Shown: positions 1 to 11,300 of the stretch, piece after piece
How positions within the stretch are numbered: position 1 is the first letter of the stretch
Layout of the letters: every line of letters begins with the position of its first letter
Assembly: GCA_905221615.1 (NCBI GenBank)
Contig: CAJNDT010001300.1
Coordinates: 1-64,000 of the forward strand
Origin: Symbiodinium sp. CCMP2592
Lineage: Eukaryota; Sar; Dinophyceae; Suessiales; Symbiodiniaceae
Direction: 5' to 3'
Length of the DNA stretch: 64,000 nt
The notes under the pieces: model-generated
What the model saw: the letters and a program-made list of their open reading frames with translations, nothing else
Database searches by the model: none
Told to the model about the DNA's origin: nothing
Position numbers and translations under genes: made by a program

Positions 1-3000
1 TAAGCCTGTCGCTTGTCAGCGATCTTCTGAACATGGGCATCTGACCGGTTGTGTTTCCCTTTTGTAAGGATTGGTTGTATCGTGAAGCCCAAAGGGCTGT
101 GCCAATCTTTGTCAGAGGGGCTCAACCATAGGTCAAGGTTAGAAAAGGTTGAATAGTACTGCTTGACTGAGACAAACAGACGGATATCGACATCCCTGTT
201 TTTGTTCATGTCCTGCCACATATCTGAGATTCGTTCCCAGTATGTTCTTTCGGCGGCAGGTGTAGCATCTCTTGGACTAGGTGACGCCGTGTGCGGCGTT
301 TTGCTCCAGTCAAGGATATAACTGTTGATACAGTCGAGGTCAGCAACTTTCTTCTCCGGTTCCGGCGGTAGACGATCTGCACGTGCCAGTCTGTGCTGGT
401 CAGAGTTGTTCAAGCAGAGGTGTCGCACTTGTGAGTGCCTTCCTGCTATTCTGTGGAATGCTGCAAGTTTCTTCTCCAGGTATAGAGAAAACAAACCGTT
501 TCGCGGGTGAACGTCTCCACCTTTTAAGGTGAGCCTCGACGCAATATTATTGAGATCCCCCGCAATTACATCCGGTTTGAAAGGGAGAACCTCGTTGAGG
601 AACGCGTTCACCAGTTCGCGCCTCTGTTCTTCCTTATGAGCCATGTATGAGTTGAAATGGACGATCGCGATGGTGATGACCTTGTAAGGCCCTCTTGTAC
701 ACCACATCTCGTCAAGATCGTTTGATGCTTCTTGTGAGAAGATCTCTGCGTATGACTCAAAGTCTTCCTCTGGTGGCTCATCACCCTCGACATGGCCGTT
801 CCATTCACAGAGAACCGGCGAAGGGTCGAGGTCCGACAGTGTCAGACACGCCTCTGGTGAGAGGTAAGAGCCATCAGTGGGTCCATCCTTGTCAGGATTT
901 TTACCCTTGAGAGGGTAATATCCGATAATCTTCATGTACTCATCTCTCGTCATCCTCTGGCCGGAATATGGGTGGACCCATTCTTTTGCCTCCTTGATGG
1001 TACTGTGGTACCCAAAGGTGAGGCGGCATACCGCACAGTGGCATGCCCACAGTCGCTTCTTGGGACCACCAGCCTTAGGCTTCATTGTTCGGTGACGGTA
1101 AAAGTGGTGGACGAGAGAGATGTCTGTTGTTGGGTCACCCTTGACTCCAATATACATTGAGGGTGCCTCAGGCTCCTTGGGAGGAGAATGGACTAGCATC
1201 CCTCTGTATTCATGTTGTCGCATGGTTGCGATCGAATACTTTGACGCAAGTGCTCCTGCCTCGAGTACGAGGGTAATATGTGCTGAATTGTTGAAGCACA
1301 TGTCAATAAGAGGGTGGTAATCGAATCCCTTCTCAGGTTTGAGTTTCTTTTTGGGATTCCCTGCTGGCATCGGCGCTCGATCCATATTTCCCCAGTTGCA
1401 TACCACTAGGCTTAGTGATACGCTGTCTGGGTTTGAGCCCTCTATGTGTTCTCTCTTTTCGTTAACACCGGCCATCCTATTACGAACTATCTCGTAATGT
1501 GCGTCGAGCACCAGTTTGTCTTCGTAGCCAGTAAGAGAGAGAAAAGAAGCCGGGTTGCTTGTTCTGGAGTCCTTGATATTGATGTGACTCTTGTTAATGC
1601 TCTTGTATTCCTCCAGGGTTGGAGCTTCTGTTGAGCTGGTGTAAGAGTTAGGAGGATTATTCCTAATATCATCAAAGCTACATGGATCAACGCCTGGATG
1701 GGCTCTCATGAACAAATTCCTTGCGTGGTCACAGTACATGTTGATTTTCTGGACTGCCAAATCTACGTCCTCAGGTGTGAGGATGGCCTCGTATAAAAAC
1801 TGACGCTCTTCTGATGTCATTCCTGCTGACACCTTAGAGGTCTCGAGGCAATCGATTGGCAAGACGCACTCGCACATCTGATGTTTACCCTGTGGGGTAA
1901 GTCGACAGTCTGCACATACAATCGTACCACAGGAATAGCAGAAATAGCCTGTAGGCTGATTGCAAAGATCGCAGAGAGGATTATCTGGTCGTGTCATCAG
2001 CCGTATCCTTTGGTTAAGACTCATGGCTGTCCTGCGTACTCCTACAAATCTCTCCTTGGTAGGAGGTTCAGTGGAGGAAGATGCCGGATCTCTGGGTCTG
2101 TCCCACTCCTCTTCGTCAGGAGCCTCAGAATCCTTGATCATGAGTGGACTTCGGATTTTTCGATTCCATCGACTAACCCAGATTCTCTCTTTCATTTCCT
2201 GTTGCATAGCCGGGTTGGACGATGACTTCGAGATTCGGTGCTTGCGATTTTCTCGAAGTCGAGCGCTGATGCGCTCATGTTCTCTTACGAGATCTTCCTC
2301 ATCAGCAGGTTCCTCGTATTCGAGGTTGAGCTTGCTTCGGTTGACTCGATAATAACTTTCTGTTTCAGGATCGAAGAGAACTAGGAATTTCTCCTTCTCC
2401 TTTTTAGGAGATTTTGGTTTCTGTGGCTCTTCGTCTGAACTCTGAACATATTCTGCTTCAGGCTTTGGTTGGTCAAGTTTGACCTTCTTAAGTTTCTCTG
2501 TGATTTCTTCCGTGGGAGATTCTTTCTTCTCCTCCGACGCTGCAGGTGCAGAGTTCGTCTTGTGAGACGGATTAACATCAACTCGGAGTTCTGAGGATGA
2601 CGAAGATGTTGAGCTCTTTTCGCTTGATGCCGACTCATCGTCTGATTCTTCGTCACGATCCTGGTTAGGATCCGGTTCCTCAGGTTCCGTCTCTGTTCCA
2701 GAAGATTCTTCCTTGGGAGGAACTACGTTGGCGGAAGTATCCTGAACATGTTCTGGAGGTTTGTGACCTGTCGTTATCTTAAGAACTTCGGTGGCGCTTC
2801 TGGTGCCGTCGGAGTTCCAGAGCTGTCCCATAAGACTGTCCGGATCCTTGTCAGCCTCGGCCTGCCGGGCGAGCTTGGATCTCGGATGGATCTCCTTTGC
2901 ATTAGTCTCCGTTTTCGGAGGTACCTCACCTGCAGAAGCGGTTTGCTCCAGGTTTGGAGCTGTGTCAGCCTCTGTCTTTGGCAGAGAAAAAGACTTCTTG

Positions 3001-4835
3001 TGAGAAGATCTAGCATTGGGAGGCTCTGGTGGCAGATTTCGCCTTGCCACTTTTCGAAGTGCCGATTCGATTTCTCGGCCGTAATTTGCGCACCATTTCT
3101 TCGACTCGTAAGTCGCTGACGGCATCTGTTCGGAGCAATGGTCTGGCCACCATGGTCCGATGCTCTTGAGCTCATCGTATTGCGATGATACCCAGAGTGT
3201 TTCAGAGGGTGCGAATACGGCGCTAAGAGTACGGGCATGCACTACATCTGGTGTAGCAAACATCCCTACTTGCGACTGCCACAGGTTTGTGACTTCATTC
3301 ACTACGTTATTTGCATCGAAGACCAGAAGCAGTGCCTTGTTGGCACGCAACATGGTCGGATTGGGATTCGCCAGGTTTAGCGTTGAGAACTGAACAGTGT
3401 CCCTGTTGGAACGACTGTTTTCATTCACAAGAGCTTGGAAATCTGGTGCTGTAACCACCTGCGCTAGGAGGGTTGATGGTACCAGACCGTGCCTCAGGAT
3501 TGAGGATAATGCCTGTAGGTCCGTGGCATGCATGATGTAACAAGGGTCGTTCTGTCGAACAAAATCCTCCATGCCGACGGGCCTCGGCGCGTTAGTGGAG
3601 AGACGCTGTGCACGGGACTGCACTGGATTGCTCCCCGTTGCCATGAAGTCTGAGATGGTCATGTGTGACCTTGGTCTCTCTTCTTCAGGATCTGGTTCTT
3701 CAGCTCTTGGTAGAGTTCGTCGTGAACCGTGTCCTCCCACTGCCGAAAGGAAAATTTTTCTCATGGTCAACACATTTGCATCCGGTGGGATGTTAACGGC
3801 GGCATCTGTGGTTTCGGCCTTGCCATCTTTGTTATAAACCATGGTGACCACAAACCTAGACTTAGTGTTGAGGAGGACACCAAGCGCGATCTCTTGTGGT
3901 GTATACTGTGCGAGCTCTGCAGCGGCCAACTTGAACATGTCCAGAAGATAATTGTGTTGGCCAGCAAAGAGATCTGGGCGCTGGTTCTGAAGGTGTCTTG
4001 TTGAGTGTGCCAACCACCTTCCGACTCTGTTGGTCTTGGAAAGAATGTGGAAGCACATCTCTGGTGAGAGACCTGTTACACCTGCCAGTTTTGGCACTGA
4101 GGAGGAATAGTCATATTCTCCGGATCCATCAAGGCTCACACATTGTTCTACCTCCGGTGGGAGGCCTGTCTGAAGGTGATGTGCAAGCATCGTACAGAAC
4201 TGGTGTGGATCACGAGCGTGATTACCGCCATTGTTATCCCAGTATACAAGGGGACTGTTGTCCCATGGTCCTTGAAGGACTCCTTCGTAGAGCCTGACTC
4301 CATGTCTGGAGTTTAGAGTGAGCCTTGCTCTACTCGCATGGCCATATCGTGAGATCAATTGAGCAAGATCTCTTGGATGCGGATTGAACACCTGTTGGTG
4401 ACCCATGATGATGAATTGAGGCTCGTGATTTTTCTCACGTTTGTGAATTCGGTGTCCCCCGTGTTCGGTGTTTCGACGTGATGCTTCCCGACGAGACTCG
4501 GGGTACGAGCTATCCATGTGTGGATGTCGCTCATGGTACGCCTGCACTGCCCTGGGTAGGGCGTGTCCATCACGGCTACTGAAGTTTGATCGTGTGCTCA
4601 TTACGGCACAATGACCAAACAGGATCAGGAACGCTTGGTTAGCCCGAAAGGCTGATTGCTGTGAGGCTCGAGGCTGAAAGCGGCTGCGGATGATACAGAA
4701 CATATAATTCTCATGAACATGTCCGATCTTAATGAAAACGCAGCTCGCAGACACCAATTTTCTTTTAGACGGAAAACAGTCTAAATAGAAAATCCAGCAC
4801 ATGGTTGTGCTACCAGCAAACGAGACTACCACCAT
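1..4835 (-). CDS. Copia ORF2, partial: Tpt1-like / zinc finger / EEP-like multidomain protein
   Basis: This frame is open from ATG 4835 (or the internal ATG at 4601) to the window edge, over 1500 codons. The upstream ATG overlaps the pol stop (sense ATGGTGGTAG). Recognisable segments in sense order: a Tpt1-like N-lobe candidate at about 4270-3960; a Tpt1/ART-like C-lobe with YIMHATD...SILRHGLVP at about 3540-3460 and a later VFDANN...GMFATPDVV at about 3330-3240; acidic Ser/Glu/Lys-rich linker; a cysteine cluster CxxC...CxxC...CxxC at about 1980-1860; and an EEP-like nuclease/phosphatase segment from CNWGNM (about 1400) through VHFNSY and GDLNN (about 560) to SPSDKDWHSPLG (about 100). Domain names rest on motif similarity read by eye. 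No protease, IN or RT is in this frame. Near-identical to 58315-63148, but here the frame is intact. Confidence 0.75.
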   Translation of the reverse strand, partial: MVVVSFAGSTTMCWIFYLDCFPSKRKLVSASCVFIKIGHVHENYMFCIIRSRFQPRASQQSAFRANQAFLILFGHCAVMSTRSNFSSRDGHALPRAVQAYHERHPHMDSSYPESRREASRRNTEHGGHRIHKREKNHEPQFIIMGHQQVFNPHPRDLAQLISRYGHASRARLTLNSRHGVRLYEGVLQGPWDNSPLVYWDNNGGNHARDPHQFCTMLAHHLQTGLPPEVEQCVSLDGSGEYDYSSSVPKLAGVTGLSPEMCFHILSKTNRVGRWLAHSTRHLQNQRPDLFAGQHNYLLDMFKLAAAELAQYTPQEIALGVLLNTKSRFVVTMVYNKDGKAETTDAAVNIPPDANVLTMRKIFLSAVGGHGSRRTLPRAEEPDPEEERPRSHMTISDFMATGSNPVQSRAQRLSTNAPRPVGMEDFVRQNDPCYIMHATDLQALSSILRHGLVPSTLLAQVVTAPDFQALVNENSRSNRDTVQFSTLNLANPNPTMLRANKALLLVFDANNVVNEVTNLWQSQVGMFATPDVVHARTLSAVFAPSETLWVSSQYDELKSIGPWWPDHCSEQMPSATYESKKWCANYGREIESALRKVARRNLPPEPPNARSSHKKSFSLPKTEADTAPNLEQTASAGEVPPKTETNAKEIHPRSKLARQAEADKDPDSLMGQLWNSDGTRSATEVLKITTGHKPPEHVQDTSANVVPPKEESSGTETEPEEPDPNQDRDEESDDESASSEKSSTSSSSSELRVDVNPSHKTNSAPAASEEKKESPTEEITEKLKKVKLDQPKPEAEYVQSSDEEPQKPKSPKKEKEKFLVLFDPETESYYRVNRSKLNLEYEEPADEEDLVREHERISARLRENRKHRISKSSSNPAMQQEMKERIWVSRWNRKIRSPLMIKDSEAPDEEEWDRPRDPASSSTEPPTKERFVGVRRTAMSLNQRIRLMTRPDNPLCDLCNQPTGYFCYSCGTIVCADCRLTPQGKHQMCECVLPIDCLETSKVSAGMTSEERQFLYEAILTPEDVDLAVQKINMYCDHARNLFMRAHPGVDPCSFDDIRNNPPNSYTSSTEAPTLEEYKSINKSHINIKDSRTSNPASFLSLTGYEDKLVLDAHYEIVRNRMAGVNEKREHIEGSNPDSVSLSLVVCNWGNMDRAPMPAGNPKKKLKPEKGFDYHPLIDMCFNNSAHITLVLEAGALASKYSIATMRQHEYRGMLVHSPPKEPEAPSMYIGVKGDPTTDISLVHHFYRHRTMKPKAGGPKKRLWACHCAVCRLTFGYHSTIKEAKEWVHPYSGQRMTRDEYMKIIGYYPLKGKNPDKDGPTDGSYLSPEACLTLSDLDPSPVLCEWNGHVEGDEPPEEDFESYAEIFSQEASNDLDEMWCTRGPYKVITIAIVHFNSYMAHKEEQRRELVNAFLNEVLPFKPDVIAGDLNNIASRLTLKGGDVHPRNGLFSLYLEKKLAAFHRIAGRHSQVRHLCLNNSDQHRLARADRLPPEPEKKVADLDCINSYILDWSKTPHTASPSPRDATPAAERTYWERISDMWQDMNKNRDVDIRLFVSVKQYYSTFSNLDLWLSPSDKDWHSPLGFTIQPILTKGKHNRSDAHVQKIADKRQA

Positions 4836-5326
4836 ATTCCTTGGCAGTAAAATAATCGGTAAATCTCTGTTGAGATATCAATTCCAAGGAAGGCTACCGC
4901 TGTGGCGGCATTCTTGCAATTGTCTATGATCCATCGGACAGCGAAAGCCTTATGTTGAAGAAGTTCACGGAAGGGTGGATGAATGTCTGTTTCTGGTAAA
5001 TTCCCTGTTTCCAGAGCCTTGATAAGCTCATCAGGTTGCGCCGAGTGCTTTGTTAATGCATCCGCTAGGCAGTACTTCGAGCTTACATGAGCTAGGTCAT
5101 CTAAAGATCCAGAGTTGGATTCCTTACGAAGCATCTGAATGAGGTGGTGAGTTTCCTTCTGCTCTGGAAGGGGTGTCGTGCCTGCTGTTGTCACAAGATT
5201 GTTCGCATCTGTTCTGATATGTATGGGTACGGTCTCTGATGAGAGATCTGCCCAAAGTCCCTTGAGGAACAGGCAAGTACCAAAGCAACGCATCAGTGCG
5301 TTAAGCTCTGCCACTGTTGTGGACAT
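4826..5326 (-). pseudogene. RNase H remainder of left copia pol, out of frame after 1-bp deletion
   Basis: This 166-codon open frame is the C-terminus of the polyprotein. It starts at the conserved MSTTVAELNALM segment, where E of VAEL is an RNase H active-site candidate, includes the Asp of IRTDANN, and ends QGIWW. In the right copy the same residues are continuous with RT. The frame break lies just upstream at about 5326. The stop codon overlaps the upstream ATG of ORF2 (see ORF2). Confidence 0.88.
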
Positions 5327-8300
5327 TTGGTTGTCGTAATCTTGTGAGACTCATAATCCACCAGGCTACCTCTCGAGGATGTTTCCTTAATAGAGGATTC
5401 AGAGAAATCGTTCTTCTTGGAAGAAGCAGCTGCTGCTGATTGTTTCATTCCCTTTAGCTTTGGATTTCGATCTTCAGCAAGGAAAATAACATGTGCTCTC
5501 TGAGATGATTTGTCATCATTGTTCCTGTAGGAAGCATCAGGGTAACCGAGGATTCTGAGATTTCCTTTCAGCGGCCAAAAACGCAGTTCTACTTCAGTAG
5601 ACTTCAAAATCCTAACAAGCTTGTTCAATTCTCGAATATCACCGATAGTAGGCTTGGCAGCCTTACTCGCACACCGACTGAAGCGATAACAGATGTGAGC
5701 TTGAGTCCGGCTTTGTAGCCAGTTGATCTGTCCTAAAACACTTCTGTAAGCAGTGTGCTGCTGTGGTGTGCATTGTTGCTCATTGTTGAGCTTCTTATCA
5801 AAAACAATTTCCTCTAGAGCTTCAACAGCTAGGTTCTGATTTACTGAGATATGTGCTGGCACTGATGCTGTAGCATCCTTCCAGACTAATCTCTGTCCTA
5901 CAAACATAATATCGTTCGTGTCTTCAGAACCGACTGCAAACTCCTTTTTGATCGATTCAATCACGGCCTTACGAAAGGTGTCATCACCGGCCATGCACAG
6001 GTCATCTACATGTAAACAGACTACTCCATGTACCTGTCTACCCTTGGCATTGTTGCCTGCTATGGGATCTAGGAGATAGTCAATCGCTGATTCCATGGTC
6101 TTTGGCTGAGACTTCTTGATCTCAGCATCTGCTGTTGCAGACTTCTTACCATACAGAACATATGTACAGCGATCCGCACGGGTTGGCACCAGGCCGTAAG
6201 ACAGGAGTGCCTTATCAACGATGTTCCACCATCTTCGAGGTGCATCGTTAAGTCCATAAGCGGGTTTCTTCATCCTCGCTGCAATGTAGGGAGGATAACC
6301 TGCTTCAGGAGGAATCTGACAGATTATGTCTCTCGACTCATCATAGGCTTCACCCTGCAGAAAAGCAGTCTTTAGGTCGATGTGTGTCAGTCTCCACAGC
6401 TTGTTAGCTGCTAGTTGAATCGCCAAGCGGAAACCTGGGCGACTCGCAGCAGGACTATCAGTTTGCTGTATGTCCTTTTGTCGATCCTGGAAACCTCTTA
6501 GGACCCATCGGGCCTTGCACTTAAGGAAGTTTCCGTCCTTATCTCTTTTTAGAGTCAGGACCCATCGACCAGTGACATAATTTCGGATGTTTCCGAGTTT
6601 CCGTGTATCGACGAGCTCAAAGACATCATTGTCTAGCCAGCTCTGATATTCTGCTGCTTTCGCTTCATCAAACTGTTTCTTCATCTCACGCTTTTCCTTG
6701 GCGGTTGCCTCCTTCCGTTGTGCCTTCTGGGTAAGATTTGCTGAGTTCCTGGGGGAACTTAGGGATAAGGCCTTGTCCTCTTCCGTGAGAAGATCATACT
6801 CTTCACGGATGTCAGATCGGAACCTTTTGGTGGGTTTATACCGTGTTCGGTCTGACCTCACTCTTGATGTTACCTCTCTGATGTCTACGGGTCCGCCATG
6901 CATGTACCGAGGCATGGAGAAAGAACCTGTGTTACTGCACAGTTTCTGTTCTTCTGTGAGAAGGATCCAGTCCTTCTCATCTACGACCATGTCACCTTCC
7001 TCATCAGAGTAATACCTTGTGTCTTCTGACTCGGCATCGCTCTCCGGTTCTGGTGAACCAGAGGTGTGAGGAGGAGCGGACGGTTGTCCGGGGTCGTCTG
7101 GGACCAGTTCTTCTTCAGAATCTTCTTCATCTTGTTGTAACGGAAGAATGGGTCCCTGTGGATGTGCCTTCGGTTTAGGTTTTGGTGTCGGCACCTGTGA
7201 AGGTGATTTCTGTTTGTGCGGCGAAACTTTCCTTTCCGATGAAGACCTTGGCGACACATCACCCCCCAGACGCCGAGGAGACGGAACGCGAGGAGGCGGA
7301 TGCACGCGAGGCTTAGCCCGAGCAGGAGCCACGGGCTCATCGGAGGAAACGGCCGGTAGTCGCGGTGGAGGTATGGGAGGAGGAGGACGCGACGGCGGCG
7401 TGCCGGGAGGCATCGGCTGATCTGGTTCCGGCATAGAGACATCGTCAGATGTGATCCGTGAGCGATTAGTGCTCATGGGTTCTGACGGGTCTGACGGCGA
7501 AACCTCTTCGTCCGACATGATAACATCCGGCGGTGTTCGCACGGACGGTGAAGTCTTGCCGCCTGTCATCTGGAAGAGCACCCCCGAGAAGGTTGATGGG
7601 TGTACTTTATTCCAGGAAACCTGGTGCGGCAAGCAACACGTCATAGTCGAATTGGGCTTCTTCTTGTTCCAGAAGACAAGAACGCCATCAGTTACACTGG
7701 TGAGTGCTTTGACTGTTCCAAATGTACCTCTGTATAGAGTACACTGTTCGAAACCAGACCCTGGTAAGAGTCTTGATCTAAGGCGAGTAATGTCTGACAC
7801 CAAGGCATCAAGGGACGGTGATGGTTTGGAATGATGCAATGGTAATTCAGTTTTACTCGATAAGGAATTTACTCTAGCAACAAGTGATCTGATTTTCGGA
7901 TCTTGCAGGAGTTTGGAATCCTTGAGAGGATTTGCTGTCAAAAGTGAATACTCTTGGTCAAGAAGTTCCGAAAGTCCCTGGAGGCATTCATCTCCAGAGT
8001 ATCCTAGTATGTCTGTGACTAAAGAAAGATGAGATGCATATGTATCTCTCTTCAGGAATCTTGCCAAACACGAGGCAAAGGTCTCACAGAATTCATAAGG
8101 ATACACTTGTGCGAGTTTCGTTTTAAGACCGTAGCCTTGAATACCCTTTTCGTCTCCTGGTGGAGATGTTGGAGATTTCGTTTTGGCAGAATGCCTCTGG
8201 AGAGGAGTTAGAACCTGCGGTGGCAGGTTGTGCATGAAAATCGAGGATTTCGATTCATAGTATCCTTTTGGATCTTTCATGCCATAGGCTTGTAGGTTAC

Positions 8301-11300
8301 AGACCTCATAGCTGATCTTGCGGTTGGAAAACAGGCGTTTTGCTTCTGGTGAAGACCAGAGCCTGCTGTAGTATGGGTTCTCAAGAACAAAGTAACGTCC
8401 GAGCTTCATTTGGTGGTCTGCGACCGATTCACAGAATTTTAAAACAGAAAGTCTCTTGGCAGAGCCTTTCTTCCACTGTGAGTACCAGCTAGACCACTGA
8501 GAGTGATCGGGTGACATAACAATAATAGTAGGTTCTTGTTCCTTGATGATCCTAAGAAGATTGGAGCGACCTTGCGGTTGCTCAAGATCTAGACCACTAC
8601 GCAAGTCGACTGGCTGACCTACTCGCAGACCTGACAGGGCAGCCTTGTGACTCATACGGGGAGATCCACCGTAGAGTTCTAGGAAGTCAATCTTCCCAGT
8701 GCTGGTGACCTGCCAGTGACACTCTTGATGTGGAACCGTTAGGTCTGTCGACTGCAGGGAAGCATCAAAGGTGACCATGCAACTTGCGTGGTCAGAACCT
8801 TCTGACGTCAGAGTTTCCTCATCAGGCGCGAGAGGAATCTCCACATCAGATGTTATGTCATAATTTTTCCTCAGTTTTGAGATATTAACGCGGACGATGC
8901 GTGTTCCAAGATCCACACCTACCATGGATCCTCCGAGTTCGGAGATCACCTTTCCTTTTAGCCAAGATCCATGTTTGGACCCAGTTGATCCAATCTTAGA
9001 CTTATCCTCTGACCAGTAGAAAACCTTATCTCCCAAAGAGAAAGGTCCTTCGGTCATTGACAGTCTGGCCGCAAGATCTCTGCGCAGATCATCAGATTGG
9101 CGTGCCTCTTGGTAAGCCCTGTTGGCAAGCTCCTTAATGGCTCTCGCAGTGACTTCCGTATCAGTTGGATTACCTGTCAACTGATTGGGATCAGCGTTCT
9201 CTGGTGTTATAACATCTCGAGGACGCCTACCAAAGGCCATTTCTAAAGGAGTAACTCCTCCGTAGGTAATCGAAGAGTTTCTTGCCAAACATGCTTGTCG
9301 AACGAGGTTGCCATACTTCATGGTGATTCCGTTATACTGCGGGTCACCATCCTTCAGGATCTGAAGTATGATCTTAATCTGATGCTTCAGCAATCTTACA
9401 GCAGCTTCGGCCCTGTTGGGCCATGGTGTTCCAGGTCCTGTTGCTACAGGCTTGATATTCTGCCGATTGTAATAAGCCTCCATTTTTGGAGTCATGAATG
9501 CTTGATCTCCAACTACAACCTTTGGGTTGATCTGAAATTTCTCAAAGTAGTCATTCATAATCGACATTGTAGTATGCTCTTCTTTATCCTGGACTACTTC
9601 GGAAGTCAACAGGTTTGTTGCTCCGTCATAGAGAATAAGAAATATTAAGCGACTATTCTTGCCGGGAATTGGAAGCTCACCGTGATCTACGAAGGTGAGA
9701 TCACCGAAAGTCTCTGATCTTAAACCGGAAATCTTCGCTCTTGAAGGAGCTCTCACGTGTTCCTGACAGGCTGAACACTTTTTGACCAGTTGGTCATATA
9801 GCTCATATATCTCCTTTGGGATCTGTAAGGCTTTCGTGCGTCGCTTGAACTGATCCGTACTCATATGACGGTGCTTAAGGTGAAGCTTATAGAGTTCTAC
9901 AGGGTCCTTAAGCTTCTCATGAATCCTGCGAAGAGCAATGGGAAGAGATGGCGATGGTTCTGCGACAATCTCTTCACCTGTAGGTGAGTCTGTACCAGGA
10001 GCCGGGTATTCTCTTGACTCAAGTGGTCTTACCTCCGTCCCGTCATCAGCTCCTGGGACCATAGACTTCTCCTCAACAGGAGGTTTGACCGCATATTTGC
10101 GGGTTTTCTTCAGAAGGTTTTTAAGACCCTTTGGAGTCTTTGTCTTCGCAGGTGGAACCTCAAGTCTTTCTTCTTCTGGAGGTTCGTGCGGTGCAGATGA
10201 TTCTGCAGGTTTGTCTCTAGAGCCTGATGATGGTTCCGATGGTTCGGAAGGCTCAGGAGCATCACCAGATGGTTCTGGTGGATCAGGTTTCTTGGCAGAT
10301 GATTCTGCCGGATCAGATGGAAGAGGCTTCTTCTTACCTGGAATGCCCTTCGGTGGTGGATCAGCTGCTCCTTCAGGTGCTTTGTCGCAACCTTTGAGGA
10401 ACGTATGAGGCTTTTTCTGTCCTGCGCAGGCTGGACAGCGACCTTCCGGGATCTTAGTATAAGATCTTCTTTCTTCCTTTGGCTTCTTAGCTCCTAGAGC
10501 AGTCTCCGTCGCACTGAACGACGTACCTGACTTAGGGAGATACTTCCTGGTGGAAGTGAAGCCTAGAAGGTCCAATACCAAATGGTTATTGGTACTAATC
10601 GGAAGGGGGGTTTTGTACAAACCGAAAGCTTCACACGTTGCTAGGTCAGCTGTGGGACTACACTCGAGGGTCATTCTTAGATTCCTCATCTGTTCGATGG
10701 AGAACAAAATGGGAACTCTCCCCTGATCCAGAACTTCTATGGTTGTATCTCTTCTTGGAGTTGTGTTGAACCATAGAGTTACACGCTCCTTGATAAGAGC
10801 TGTTTCACTATCTGCGAAAGAGAACTTCGTGTTCGAAGGTGAGAAAGTGAAATCAATCATGCCTGGGGCACGTTGCTTCACGGCCTTGATAAGCCTGTTC
10901 ACCGCATAGCGGGAACCCATAGCCCTAGTACAACCTGAGTCAAGTATGACAAAGGTAGGGTTCTTATCAAGATTGATCCGCTCTGTGAGAGCAGATAGGA
11001 CGGTGTGCTGCAACGGAAACACCGCTGTTGCAGTTTCAACACCTTGCCCCTCGGATGGTTCAAAGACCTGGGGCACGTAACTCACTGATGAGTTGAACAC
11101 GGGTTCTTGGTGCGCGCTCGGATCTGTGCCTCTACCTGATGATCCTGCTTGATTTCTTCTCTTCTTTCTCCGTGTTTTTCTTCGTGAGGCTTGTGATGCA
11201 TAGTATGTATAAGACGTTTGATCGTCATAAGCGGCATAATTCCAACTGGAGTCAGTATAATAACTGTCCTCATACCATGAATCCCAGCTCGGTGCGGTGG

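Noticed and set aside
7148..7442. Gly-rich and Pro-rich short frames on both strands
   Set aside because: Shadows of the Pro-rich linker of the polyprotein.
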